Part shown: piece by piece, positions 18,881 to 27,012 of the stretch
Position numbering within the stretch: position 1 is the first letter of the stretch
Layout of the letters: each line of letters opens with the position of its first letter
Source of the DNA: Bradyrhizobium sp. CER78
Lineage (GTDB): Bacteria; Pseudomonadota; Alphaproteobacteria; Rhizobiales; Xanthobacteraceae
Length of the DNA stretch: 64,000 bases
Direction: 5' to 3'
NCBI RefSeq assembly: GCF_029846235.1
Contig: NZ_JARVWP010000001.1
Coordinates: forward strand, 186,001 to 250,000
Notes under the pieces: model-generated
The model's database searches: none
What the model was told of the DNA's origin: nothing
The model's input: the letters and a program-made list of their open reading frames with translations, nothing else
Program-made: the position numbers and the translations under genes

Positions 18881-18933
18881 AGCGCTTTCGAGCGACGTGG
18901 ACACCGGTTCGCGTGAAGAGAACGCGTCAAAAA
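18881..18933. repeat. Intergenic repeat, family A, copy 1
   Basis: Reads AGCGCTTTCGAGCGACGTGG, then ACACCGGTTCGCGTGAAG and AACGCGTCAAA. A close match follows the binding-protein gene at 54638-54695, and a shortened one precedes cobU at 20959-20999. It fills the gap between convergent cobQ and cobD. Confidence 0.75.
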
Positions 18934-18934
18934 A

Positions 18935-19915
18935 TCAGCGCGACAACACGGCTGAAAGCCGGGACCATTCGGCCTCGTTGCCGGGCAGACCGAGGCGCAG
19001 CCATCCCGGCCTTTGCTCGAAGACGCGCGACCAGATCCGCGCGCGGGCAAGCGTCTCCTGCGCGGCGAGCGCATCGCCGGTCTCGTAGAGCCGGAACAGC
19101 GGCGTGCCGCCGACCAGCGTCCAGCCCCACGATTGCGCCGCTGCGTCGAGCTTAACGCAGTCGTCCGCCAGCCGTACGGTCGTTGTCCTCGCCCAGTCGT
19201 GGTCGAGCAAGGCCCGCCGCCCGATCGCGATCGCGGCCCCCGAAACCGGCCATGGCCCGGTCATTGCGGCAAGCGCGGCGATATCAGCTTCGCCGCCAAC
19301 AACGAAACCAAGCCGCAAGCCGGCAAGCCCGTAAAACTTGCCGAATGAGCGCAGGATCAGGAGCCCCGCGCGTCCTGCTTCTGCTGCAAGCGAGATGCCG
19401 GGTACGGCGTCCGCAAAACTCTCATCGATCACGAGCCGGCCAACGCGTGGCAACAGCGCAAGCAGTTCGTCCCGATCATGGCGTCTTCCGTCGGGGTTGT
19501 TCGGATTGACGACGATGGCAACATCAGCTCCCGCAAGCGCCGCAAGCTCGGACACTTCGGCAACGTCCCAGCCTGCCGCCGACAACACGCCGGCATACTC
19601 GTTATATGTCGGCGCCAGGATGCGCGCCCGCCCGCGCGACGCCAGACTAGGCAGCAACTGAATGGCGGCTTGCGCACCGCCGATCGCCATGATCGGCGCA
19701 GTGGTAGCGTAGGCCTGCCGCGCAGCGTCGTGCAGGGATTCGATTTCGGATCGCGACGGCAACGCGCTCCATTGCCGCGGCTCCACGCCGACGTCAGGAT
19801 AGGGCACGCGATTGATCCCGGTCGACAGGTCGATCCAGTCTTCCGCAGTGCCGCCGTAGCGTTGCTGGGCGACGTCGAGATTCCCGCCATGCTCACGCAT
19901 GCGCCGCTCCTTCAC
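18935..19915 (-). CDS. cobD: L-threonine-O-3-phosphate decarboxylase (CobD of Salmonella, CobC of Pseudomonas)
   Basis: This PLP enzyme makes (R)-1-amino-2-propanol O-2-phosphate, the linker joined to cobyric acid. The 326-residue class I aminotransferase-fold protein starts with HGGNLDVAQQRYGG, has VVNPNNPDGRRHDRDELLAL and the PLP-lysine region LRSFGKFYGLAGLRLGF. The start at 19915 overlaps cbiB by 4 bases; an internal ATG at 19900 is possible. The name is confusing because cbiB is called cobD in the Pseudomonas scheme. Confidence 0.9.
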   Translation of the reverse strand: MKERRMREHGGNLDVAQQRYGGTAEDWIDLSTGINRVPYPDVGVEPRQWSALPSRSEIESLHDAARQAYATTAPIMAIGGAQAAIQLLPSLASRGRARILAPTYNEYAGVLSAAGWDVAEVSELAALAGADVAIVVNPNNPDGRRHDRDELLALLPRVGRLVIDESFADAVPGISLAAEAGRAGLLILRSFGKFYGLAGLRLGFVVGGEADIAALAAMTGPWPVSGAAIAIGRRALLDHDWARTTTVRLADDCVKLDAAAQSWGWTLVGGTPLFRLYETGDALAAQETLARARIWSRVFEQRPGWLRLGLPGNEAEWSRLSAVLSR

Positions 19916-20853
19916 ACCAGCGCCAGGGCCACGAAGGCCGCGGCCAACAGCATCATGGCGTAACGATAGAGTTTCAGCCCGGTGAGGACATCAGCGGCGG
20001 CCGGATCGCGCGCGCCCTCGTTCAGCCAGGGCTCGTCCGCGATACTGCCGTGATAGATGCGCGGCCCGCTGAGGCGCACCCCGAGCGCGCCGGCAATCGC
20101 CGCTTCCGGCCATCCGGCATTCGGCGAGCGATGCCGTTGCGCATCGCGCAGCATGCATGACCACGCCTGCGAGCGGTTTGGCGCGAGCAGCACGAACAAA
20201 ACACCGGTCAGCCGCGCCGGAATGAGATTGGCAACATCGTCGATCCGCGCCGCGGCCCAGCCGAAGGCTTCGTGCCGCTCGGTGCGATGACCGATCATGG
20301 AGTCCAGCGTGTTGATCGCCTTGTAGCCGAGGATTCCCGGCAGCCCGAACAGCGCGCCCCAGAACACCGGCGCCACGATGCCGTCGGATGCATTCTCGGC
20401 AAGGCTCTCGATGGTTGCGCGCGCGATGCCGGCATCGTCGAGCGTGGCCGGATCGCGTCCAACGATCTGCGCGACGGCTGAACGCGCGGCCGCGATGTCG
20501 CCGGAGACAAGCGGATGGGCCACCGCTGCGACATGGTCGTGCAGCGAACGCAGCGCCACCAGCGGCCACGCCAGCACACCGACAACAACGACATGCAGCC
20601 ATCCGGACGCCAGCGCGGACTGAACGGCCCAGCCCAGCGCCGTCGCCGGCGCGATCACCAGCACGGCCGCCGCAACACCGGCGGCGCGACGCAGCACCGG
20701 CGGATCGGAGGCCCGGTTCCAGCTGGTATCGAGGAAATGGATCAAGCGGCCGAGCCAGGTCACGGGATGGCCGATGCGGGCAAACAGCCACGCCGGCCAG
20801 CCGATCAAGGCATCCACGGCCATCGCCACCGCCATCGCTCCCGCAAATCCCAC
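19912..20853 (-). CDS. cbiB: Adenosylcobinamide-phosphate synthase, CbiB (CobD of Pseudomonas)
   Basis: A 313-residue inner-membrane protein that joins aminopropanol phosphate to adenosylcobyric acid. It has several hydrophobic helices and the family segments HPVTWLGRLIHFLD near the start, ESLAENASDGIVAPVFWGAL (residues of the predicted active region) and GYKAINTLDSMIGHR. It is translationally coupled to the downstream decarboxylase gene that makes its substrate. Confidence 0.93.
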   Translation of the reverse strand: MGFAGAMAVAMAVDALIGWPAWLFARIGHPVTWLGRLIHFLDTSWNRASDPPVLRRAAGVAAAVLVIAPATALGWAVQSALASGWLHVVVVGVLAWPLVALRSLHDHVAAVAHPLVSGDIAAARSAVAQIVGRDPATLDDAGIARATIESLAENASDGIVAPVFWGALFGLPGILGYKAINTLDSMIGHRTERHEAFGWAAARIDDVANLIPARLTGVLFVLLAPNRSQAWSCMLRDAQRHRSPNAGWPEAAIAGALGVRLSGPRIYHGSIADEPWLNEGARDPAAADVLTGLKLYRYAMMLLAAAFVALALV

Positions 20854-20958
20854 TTAACCCTCTCCTCGCCGCGATCCCCCTGATGCGCAAGACATCGAGC
20901 GAGCGCAAGCCCTCCGCGGGCGGATTTCGGCTTTGTGTTTTACCGCGATTGGTGGTTA

Positions 20959-20999
20959 GAGCGTTTTCGAGCGAAGCGGGTCCCGGTTCGCAGCAGGAG
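20959..20999. repeat. Intergenic repeat, family A, shortened copy
   Basis: GAGCGTTTTCGAGCGAAGCG followed by CCCGGTTCGC matches the first two thirds of the elements at 18881 and 54638. It lies directly before the cobU ribosome-binding site, so it is in the 5' leader of cobU. Confidence 0.6.
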
Positions 21000-21004
21000 A
21001 CCAT

Positions 21005-21508
21005 ATGACCGTCATTCTGATCACCGGCGGAGCCCGGTCCGGAAAGAGCCGGCGCGCCGAACTTCGCGCGCGCAGCTTTCCAGGTCAGCCGGTCTATGTT
21101 GCGACCGCCGAGGCGCTGGATGCTGAAATGGACGAACGCATCGCCGGGCATCGCGCGCGGCGCGGCGGCGACTGGATCGAACGCGAGGTGCCGCTCGATC
21201 TGGTTGACGCGCTGTCCGAGACCGATCGCGCCGGCGCCAGGCTGGTCGATTGCCTGACGCTGTGGTTGTCCAACCTGCTGCATGCGGAGCGCGACTGGTC
21301 GCAGGAAGTGACGCGCCTTGCGCAGGCGTTGCCGCGCCAGCACAGCCCGGTCATCCTGGTCACCAACGAGGTCGGCCTCGGCATCGTGCCCGACAACGCA
21401 CTGGCGCGGACCTTCCGCGACGCAGCAGGCCTGATGAACCAGACCATCGCCGCTGCAGCAGACGAGGTCGAGTTCGTCGTTGCAGGCCTGCCGATGAAGC
21501 TTAAATGA
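21005..21508 (+). CDS. cobU: Adenosylcobinamide kinase / adenosylcobinamide-phosphate guanylyltransferase, CobU (CobP)
   Basis: This bifunctional enzyme phosphorylates adenosylcobinamide and transfers GMP to it, preparing for nucleotide-loop assembly. The 167-residue protein has P-loop ILITGGARSGKSRRAELRA, the RxxHRAxR-like AGHRARRGGDWIER and VDCLTLWLSNLLH. AGGAG at 20995-20999 precedes the ATG. It begins a coupled plus-strand group ending with cbtA. Confidence 0.93.
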   Translation: MTVILITGGARSGKSRRAELRARSFPGQPVYVATAEALDAEMDERIAGHRARRGGDWIEREVPLDLVDALSETDRAGARLVDCLTLWLSNLLHAERDWSQEVTRLAQALPRQHSPVILVTNEVGLGIVPDNALARTFRDAAGLMNQTIAAAADEVEFVVAGLPMKLK

Positions 21509-22173
21509 ACTCCGAGATCGATGCTGCCAAAGGCCCTGCGATGATCTCATTCGACGATGCGTTTCGCCGGCAACTGCACGAGCTTTTCGTGTGGCGGCGC
21601 GACGTGCGGCGCTTCCGGACCGATCCGCTGCCGGATGGGTCAATCGAGCGGCTGATCGAGATCGCTTGCCTGTCGCCATCGGTGGGCCTAAGCCAGCCCT
21701 GGCGGTTCGTCATCGTCGACGATGCGGCACGACGCCGCGCCGTGATCGACGACTTCAAGGCCTGCAACGCCGATGCACTGCGCTCCTATTCCGGCGAGCG
21801 TGCCGCAAAATATGCAGCACTGAAACTATCGGGCCTCGAGGAAGCGCCGGGCCACCTCGCCGTGTTCGCCGAGAAGAGCGACCAGATCGGCTCCGGTCTC
21901 GGCCGCGCGACGATGCCGGAGACGTCTGAATATTCCGTGGTGGCCGCGATCTGCTCGATGTGGCTTGCTGCGCGTGCCGAAGGCATTGGGCTCGGCTGGG
22001 TATCGATCCTCAATCCGGGCCGCGTTCGTGAGATCCTGGAGATACCGGACGGCTGGAAATTTATCGGCTACCTCTGCATCGGCTACCCCCAGGCAGAATG
22101 CGACCGTCCCGAGCTCGAGCAGGCCAAGTGGGAAACGCGGCGAGGTCCCGGTGAATTCACCATCCGGCGCTGA
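21505..22173 (+). CDS. bluB: 5,6-dimethylbenzimidazole synthase, BluB
   Basis: BluB breaks down reduced FMN with oxygen to make the lower-axial ligand of B12. The 222-residue nitroreductase-fold protein has WRRDVRRFRTDPLP, the flavin-site segment SVGLSQPWRFVIVDD and GLGWVSILNPGRVREIL, all typical of BluB. It overlaps cobU by 4 bases; an internal ATG at 21541 would drop 12 residues. Its presence means that this organism can make its own DMB. Confidence 0.94.
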   Translation: MNSEIDAAKGPAMISFDDAFRRQLHELFVWRRDVRRFRTDPLPDGSIERLIEIACLSPSVGLSQPWRFVIVDDAARRRAVIDDFKACNADALRSYSGERAAKYAALKLSGLEEAPGHLAVFAEKSDQIGSGLGRATMPETSEYSVVAAICSMWLAARAEGIGLGWVSILNPGRVREILEIPDGWKFIGYLCIGYPQAECDRPELEQAKWETRRGPGEFTIRR

Positions 22174-22495
22174 CGAATCTCCGACCGGCAGCGGCGCCGC
22201 CAACACCGCCGCCCACTGGCGCGCCGACATCGCCTCCCTGGCGTTTCCCGTCCCGGAGCACGGCGCGATCTGCGCGGTACATCGGGGCGCATTCCGGACT
22301 CTGCTCGGCGCGGAGCCGGTACCGGAGGCCTGCCTCGGCTATTTCGAGCGCCATACAGACGCATTCAGGGCCGCGGCCCGCGCCAAGATCTTGCGCAAGC
22401 GCATCCCTGTTGGAACAAATCTGCATCTTACCAGTCGCGACATCGCCCGAAAGCTGCTAGAAGCCGACCAAATCGAACGTGGAGAACGATCATGA
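22151..22495 (+). CDS. Uncharacterised protein between bluB and cbtB, possibly DUF1488-like
   Basis: A 114-residue frame that starts at GTG 22151 (GAGGT just upstream), overlaps the end of bluB by 23 bases and shares ATGA with cbtB. Coupling at both ends supports a real gene. After about 28 low-complexity residues the protein has one compact domain (IASLAFPVPEHGAICAVHRG, then FERHTDAFRAAARAKIL), which resembles DUF1488 proteins in pattern, but I cannot confirm it. There is no membrane segment, cysteine pair or nucleotide motif. A link to B12 or cobalt is inferred from position only. Confidence 0.7.
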   Translation: MNSPSGADESPTGSGAANTAAHWRADIASLAFPVPEHGAICAVHRGAFRTLLGAEPVPEACLGYFERHTDAFRAAARAKILRKRIPVGTNLHLTSRDIARKLLEADQIERGERS

Positions 22496-22683
22496 GCCAG
22501 TCCCAGACCGCGCAAGCCCAGCATCTGCCGGTTGCCACCCGACAGGTCGGCCGGCTCGCCCAGTCCCTGATGGCGATGACGCTCGGCCTGTTCATCGTCG
22601 GCGTGGTCGGCTTCTCGCACATCGACGTGATCCACAACGCCGCGCACGATGTGCGCCACTCCAACGCATTCCCCTGCCACTGA
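22492..22683 (+). CDS. cbtB: Cobalt transporter small subunit CbtB
   Basis: A 63-residue protein with one transmembrane helix (LMAMTLGLFIVGVVGFSHID) and a short histidine-rich tail (HNAAHDVRHSNAFPCH), the hallmark of CbtB. CbtB and CbtA are a predicted cobalt uptake system linked to B12 genes. It overlaps the previous gene by 4 bases and is followed by cbtA after 10 bases. Confidence 0.9.
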   Translation: MSQSQTAQAQHLPVATRQVGRLAQSLMAMTLGLFIVGVVGFSHIDVIHNAAHDVRHSNAFPCH

Positions 22684-22693
22684 CCTCGTCGGC

Positions 22694-23431
22694 ATGAGCA
22701 CGTTTCGCTCGATCGTCTTCTCGTCGGTCATCGCGGGATTCATCGTCGGCCTGATCGTCACCGCGGCCCAGCAGTTCGGCACCGTTCCCCTGATCCTCAG
22801 GGCCGAGGTCTATGAGAAGGCCGCCGAGCACAGGCACGAAGCCTCAGCGCAGCCGCGGGCCATCCTCGTCCACGATCATGCCGACCATGATCACGGCGCC
22901 GAGGCCTGGGAGCCGAAGGACGGGCTGGAGCGCAATCTCTATACGGCCGGCGCCAACATCCTGACCGCGATCGGTTTTGCGCTTCTACTCTGCGGCTTCC
23001 TTGCGGTCCGCAGCGGCGCAACCGGCGAGCCGATCTCGTGGCACGAGGGCCTGATGTGGGGCCTCGCAGGCTTTGCCGTCTTCACAATTGCGCCGGGCCT
23101 TGGGCTGCCGCCTGAACTGCCGGGCGTGCCCGCCGCCCCGCTGCTGTCGCGCCAGATCTGGTGGACGATTGCGGTGCTGGCGACAGCAGCCGGCCTCGGG
23201 CTGATCGTGTTCCGCCGCTCGATGCCGGCCGCCGTCGCCGGCGTCGTCCTGATCATGCTGCCGCATCTGATCGGCGCGCCGGAGCTCGAGCATGTCAAGA
23301 CCAACGTGCCGTCGTCATTATCGCATCAGTTCGTGGTCGCCGTCACGCTGACCAGCCTGGTGTTCTGGTCGCTGCTGGGCAGCCTGACCAGCGCCGCGTT
23401 CGCCTATTTCGACCGGCCCGCGTCGGCTTAA
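22694..23431 (+). CDS. cbtA: Cobalt transporter CbtA
   Basis: A 245-residue membrane protein with about five hydrophobic helices and a histidine/aspartate-rich loop (HDHADHDHG) after the first helix, which fits metal capture. The ATG at 22694 gives the normal MSTFRSIVFSSVIAGFIVG start. Together with CbtB it is expected to bring in cobalt for CobN. In many proteobacteria the pair sits under a B12 riboswitch; here none is visible upstream of cobU. Confidence 0.9.
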   Translation: MSTFRSIVFSSVIAGFIVGLIVTAAQQFGTVPLILRAEVYEKAAEHRHEASAQPRAILVHDHADHDHGAEAWEPKDGLERNLYTAGANILTAIGFALLLCGFLAVRSGATGEPISWHEGLMWGLAGFAVFTIAPGLGLPPELPGVPAAPLLSRQIWWTIAVLATAAGLGLIVFRRSMPAAVAGVVLIMLPHLIGAPELEHVKTNVPSSLSHQFVVAVTLTSLVFWSLLGSLTSAAFAYFDRPASA

Positions 23432-23567
23432 GCGCCCGCAACCGCAGCCACAGGAATCATTTGAGATTCGTGGCGGAGCCTGATTAGGTTCGGTCATGCC
23501 GTCCGCTCCGCGCCGCAAGTGGCGCACCTGACGACGGCAACGCCGAACCGACAGGACCCGACCACGA

Positions 23568-24608
23568 ATGGCAAAGGCGCGACGGACACGACCGACGATT
23601 CGTGACGTCGCGGCCGAGGCCGGCGTGTCCGTCTCAAGCGTCAGCCGCACGCTCAACGGCGGCATCTACACCAGCGCGGAACTGCATGCTCGCATCATGC
23701 GCGCGGTGAAGCGTCTCGGCTTCGAGCCTGACTCTGCAGCGCAGGCGCTGCGCTCGCGGGCCTCCAACACGATCGGCTGCATGGTCGCCGACTTCTCCAA
23801 TCCGCACTACACCGGCATGGTGAGCGCCGCGGAGGAGGAATTCCAGCGCGCCGGTTTCCTCCTGATGCTGGCCGCGACCAAGCACGAGGAGGCGCGCGAG
23901 GCGGCGTTCCTGTCGGCGGTGCGGCGGCGCCAGATGGACGGCTTGCTGCTGTTCGCCGGCGACAATTCGCACAAGGATTTCATGAAGGGGCTGGCGACGC
24001 TCGATCTGCCCTGCGTCACCGTCGACCGCGACGTACCTGATAGCATCCCGGTTCGCGTCGATCACCGCGGCGGTGCGCTGGAGGCGACGCGCTATCTGAT
24101 CGGGCTCGGCCATCGCCGGATCGCCCTGCTGACCGGCAGCGCCGCGGTGCTGCCGAGCTCGGAGCGGCTCGCGGGCTACCGGCAGGCGCATCAGGAAGCC
24201 AAGATCGAGGTCGATCCCGGCCTGATCCGCCCGCACATGCAGGGCGCCAATACCGCGTTCAGCTCGGTGTGCCAGCTCTTGCAAATGACAAAACCGCCGA
24301 CCGCGATCATCTCGCTCGGTACCAGCATGCTGGCCGAGGTGCTGGAGGCGATCACCAGCAACGGCCTGCGCTACCCGCAGGACGTCTCGATCGTGTGCAG
24401 CGGCGACACCGACCTCGCCCGCCATGCGACGCCCGCGATCTCGGCCTTGAGCTGGGACATGAACGAGGTCGGCCGCACCGCCGCGCGGCTGTTGCTGGAG
24501 CGGATCCGCGACAGCGACAAGGCCGCGGACAGCGCACCGGTATTCCTGCCGACGCGCCTGATCCTGCGCCACTCCTGCGCCGCGCCGGCGACGCGCGGGC
24601 GGAAGTAA
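23568..24608 (+). CDS. LacI-family transcriptional regulator
   Basis: A 346-residue regulator with an N-terminal LacI helix-turn-helix (PTIRDVAAEAGVSVSSVSRT) and hinge, followed by a periplasmic-binding-protein-like effector domain (IGCMVADFSNPHYTGMVSAA; HRRIALLTGS). It converges on the cupin gene, with 6 bases between the stops. Two LacI-type palindromes stand before the cupin gene (25052-25065) and between the monooxygenase and binding-protein genes (26894-26909), so these are its likely targets. The effector is unknown. Confidence 0.92.
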   Translation: MAKARRTRPTIRDVAAEAGVSVSSVSRTLNGGIYTSAELHARIMRAVKRLGFEPDSAAQALRSRASNTIGCMVADFSNPHYTGMVSAAEEEFQRAGFLLMLAATKHEEAREAAFLSAVRRRQMDGLLLFAGDNSHKDFMKGLATLDLPCVTVDRDVPDSIPVRVDHRGGALEATRYLIGLGHRRIALLTGSAAVLPSSERLAGYRQAHQEAKIEVDPGLIRPHMQGANTAFSSVCQLLQMTKPPTAIISLGTSMLAEVLEAITSNGLRYPQDVSIVCSGDTDLARHATPAISALSWDMNEVGRTAARLLLERIRDSDKAADSAPVFLPTRLILRHSCAAPATRGRK

Positions 24609-24614
24609 CGCCGG

Positions 24615-25025
24615 TCAATCGGCCTGCGGCGCCGCCGCGTATTGCGCGTCGGAGACATGCTCCATCCAGGTCGCATAGTCGCCGTCGAGCGCTTCGTGGA
24701 TCGCGATGTGGCTCATGCCCGTGGTTGGCGCCGCACCGTGCCAGTGCTTCTCGCCCGGTGGAATCCATACCACATCGCCCGGACGGATCACGCGGATCGG
24801 GCCGTCCCAGCTCTGCACATATCCCGCGCCGGCGGTGACGTAGAGCGTCTGGCCGAGCGGGTGAGTGTGCCAAGCCGTGCGTGCACCCGGCTCGAACGTG
24901 ACCCGGGCGGCCTGCACCCGCGCCGGTGCGGGTGCATTGACGATCGAGTCAGCCCATACGGTGCCGCTGAACCACTCGGCGTTACCGCGGCGGCTTGCGA
25001 CCGATCCTGATCGCTTGATCTCCAT
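24615..25025 (-). CDS. Cupin-domain protein
   Basis: A 136-residue single-domain cupin with metal-site motifs: GARTAWHTHPLGQTLYVTAG (HxH with later glutamine) and PGDVVWIPPGEKHWHGAAP. AGGAGG precedes the ATG at 25025; longer frames would run into the repeat upstream. The sequence is like small cupins annotated as quercetin dioxygenase-like or hydroxynitrile lyase-like, but the reaction cannot be fixed. A LacI-type operator lies 27 bases upstream. Confidence 0.85.
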   Translation of the reverse strand: MEIKRSGSVASRRGNAEWFSGTVWADSIVNAPAPARVQAARVTFEPGARTAWHTHPLGQTLYVTAGAGYVQSWDGPIRVIRPGDVVWIPPGEKHWHGAAPTTGMSHIAIHEALDGDYATWMEHVSDAQYAAAPQAD

Positions 25026-25051
25026 CTGTGATCCTCCTGTTTGCTGGAATC

Positions 25052-25065
25052 TGGAAACGGTTCCA
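25052..25065. promoter_or_regulatory. LacI-type operator before the cupin gene
   Basis: TGGAAACGGTTCCA is an inverted repeat with one mismatch and a central CG, and shares its arms with the perfect palindrome at 26894-26909. Binding by the LacI-family protein encoded at 23568-24608 is inferred. Confidence 0.65.
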
Positions 25066-25084
25066 TCTTTCGTCTTTGCGACCC

Positions 25085-25190
25085 AAGCGAAGCAATCCAT
25101 TGTCCCGCATCTGCCTCCCGATGGATTGCTTCGTCGCTTCAGCGCAAAATTGCTTTGCAATTTTGTCGCGAGCTCCTCGCAATGACGGAG
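25085..25190. repeat. Palindromic repeat, family B (AAGCGAAGCAATCCAT), copy 1
   Basis: The arms AAGCGAAGCAATCCAT and ATGGATTGCTTCGTCGCTT pair across about 20 bases, followed by a perfect hairpin (CAAAATTGC-TTT-GCAATTTTG at 25145-25165) and CTCCTCGCAATGACGG. The same family occurs at 49946-50032. It lies between the monooxygenase stop and the cupin promoter. Confidence 0.75.
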
Positions 25191-25205
25191 AGCAAGGCGC
25201 CAGCC

Positions 25206-26837
25206 TCAGCGCAACTCAAACCCCTCGTAGCCACGCTGCGCGATCTGCGCGATGCGGTGGCGATAGCCCTGGCCGACATAGGGCATGAACACTCGCGGCT
25301 TGCCCGCGATGTTGGCGCCCTGATACCAGGAATTGGCCTTCGGATAGAGCGTGCGGCTGGCAGCATCCGCGACATGTGCCATCCAGGCGCGCTCGGCATC
25401 GCGATCCGGCTCGATCCGCGTCTGCCCCTTGGCGCGCATGCTGCCGAGGCAGGCCGCGATCCACTCGACATGGTTCTCGCAGGCGTGGATCACGTTGCCG
25501 ATGACGGACGGGCTACCCGGCCCGGTCACGACGAACAGGTTCGGAAAGCCCGACACCATCAGGCCGAGATAGGCGCTGGGTCCGTCGGCCCAGGCCTCGT
25601 TCAATGTCGTGCCGTCACGGCCGCGGATTTGCATCGCGGCGAGCGCGCCGGTCATCGCGTCATAGCCGGTCGCCAGCACCAGCGCATCGAGCACGAAGGA
25701 CCGCGTCGCGGTCTCGAGGCCGGTCTCGGTGACCGCCGTCAGCGGTTCGGCGCGCAGGTCGACCAGTTCGACATGCGGCAGATTGTAGGTGGCAAAATAA
25801 CCGGTATCGATGCAGATGCGTTTGACGCCGAGCGGATAATCCTTCGGCGACAGCGCCTCCGCCGTCGCCGCGTCGTTGACGATGCCGCGGATCTTGTCAC
25901 GCACGAAGTCACAGGCGACGTCGTTGACAGCCTCGTCGGTCAGGATGTTCGGGAACGCGGTCAGGATGCCGCCGCCGCCCTGCTCCCACAGCTGTTCATA
26001 GCGCGCCCATTGCACGTCGCGGTCGGGCACCGCAGCGTCGAATGCGTTGGCGGGCACCCGCCCGAATTCCGGCGTCTCGAGGCTTTCGCGATATTTCGCG
26101 ATCAACGGCTCGGCGGCCGCGATATCGGTGTCGGACAGCGGCGCGTTGCGTGCCGGCACCGAGTAGTTGGGCGTGCGCTGGAACACGGTCAGGCGGCTTG
26201 CCGCCTTGGCGACCATCGGGATCGTCTGCACGCCCGACGAGCCGGTGCCGATCACCGCGACACGCAAGCCCGAAAAATCGACCTGCTCATGCGGCCACTG
26301 CCCGGTGTGATAGATCCGCCCGCCGAAGCGCTCCAGCCCCGGCAGCTTCGGCTTGTTGGGCACCGAGAGATTGCCGGTCGCCATCACGCAAATGGATGCG
26401 ACGATGCAATCGCCGCGATCGGTGCGCACGGTCCAGCTCTCGCCGGCTTCGTCCCAGTCGGCGCTGGTCACACGCGTATCGAAGCGGATCAAGGAGCGCA
26501 GATCGAAGCGGTCGGCGACGCGCTGCGCATAGCGCAGGATCTCCGGCTGCGCGGCATATTTCTCGCTCCAGCGCCATTCCTGCCGCAGTTCCTCCGACCA
26601 GGTGTAGGAATAGAACAGGCTCGGTATGTCGCAGCGCGCGCCGGGATAGCGATTCCAGTACCAGGTGCCGCCGACGTCGGACGCCGCCTCGATGCCGATC
26701 ACCTTCAGCCCGAGCTCGCGCAGCCGATAGATCGCATACAGCCCGCCGAAGCCGGCACCGACCACGACGGCATCGCATTCGGCGACCAGCGGCGGCCTCG
26801 CGCCATGGTCCGGGCTTGTCTGCTCCAGTCTGCTCAT
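25206..26837 (-). CDS. Type I Baeyer-Villiger monooxygenase (FAD/NADPH)
   Basis: The 543-residue flavoprotein has an N-terminal FAD Rossmann motif (VVVGAGFGGLYAIYRL), the Baeyer-Villiger fingerprint FGGRIYHTGQWP (FxGxxxHxxxWP) and GGTWYWNRYPGARCD, plus a second dinucleotide motif VAVIGTGSSGVQ for NADPH. Such enzymes insert oxygen beside a ketone, giving esters or lactones; cyclohexanone monooxygenase is the model. The substrate is not evident. It is divergent from a periplasmic binding protein and shares a LacI-type operator with it, which suggests use of an imported cyclic or aromatic ketone. Confidence 0.9.
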   Translation of the reverse strand: MSRLEQTSPDHGARPPLVAECDAVVVGAGFGGLYAIYRLRELGLKVIGIEAASDVGGTWYWNRYPGARCDIPSLFYSYTWSEELRQEWRWSEKYAAQPEILRYAQRVADRFDLRSLIRFDTRVTSADWDEAGESWTVRTDRGDCIVASICVMATGNLSVPNKPKLPGLERFGGRIYHTGQWPHEQVDFSGLRVAVIGTGSSGVQTIPMVAKAASRLTVFQRTPNYSVPARNAPLSDTDIAAAEPLIAKYRESLETPEFGRVPANAFDAAVPDRDVQWARYEQLWEQGGGGILTAFPNILTDEAVNDVACDFVRDKIRGIVNDAATAEALSPKDYPLGVKRICIDTGYFATYNLPHVELVDLRAEPLTAVTETGLETATRSFVLDALVLATGYDAMTGALAAMQIRGRDGTTLNEAWADGPSAYLGLMVSGFPNLFVVTGPGSPSVIGNVIHACENHVEWIAACLGSMRAKGQTRIEPDRDAERAWMAHVADAASRTLYPKANSWYQGANIAGKPRVFMPYVGQGYRHRIAQIAQRGYEGFELR

Positions 26838-26893
26838 TTGTCACATCTCTCCGGCCGCAGGGAATATTGCCATCGGTGGGAACACGCGCTATT

Positions 26894-26909
26894 CTGGAAA
26901 CGTTTCCAG
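26894..26909. promoter_or_regulatory. LacI-type operator between the monooxygenase and binding-protein genes
   Basis: CTGGAAACGTTTCCAG is a perfect 16-bp palindrome with the central CG step usual for LacI-family operators. It lies 57 bases before the monooxygenase start and 104 bases before the divergent binding-protein start, so one site could control both. Confidence 0.75.
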
Positions 26910-27012
26910 ACCGGAAGCGCATACGATAATTGTCGCCGGGCGTCAACGCGCAGGCCCTCAGGCCCGCGCACGTCACAAGGCGATCGATGGATCATCAGGG
27001 AGTGAACGAGGG

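Noticed and set aside
18881..18933. Possible attachment site or mobile-element end
   Set aside because: The same sequence recurs at other gene ends, and there is no integrase, transposase or tRNA nearby.
25085..25190. Possible tRNA or small structured RNA
   Set aside because: The fold is a simple palindrome of a dispersed repeat family also found at 49946-50032, with no tRNA features.
25041..27005. A 654-codon open frame on the plus strand
   Set aside because: It is antisense to the Baeyer-Villiger monooxygenase and the cupin leader, with no recognisable domain.
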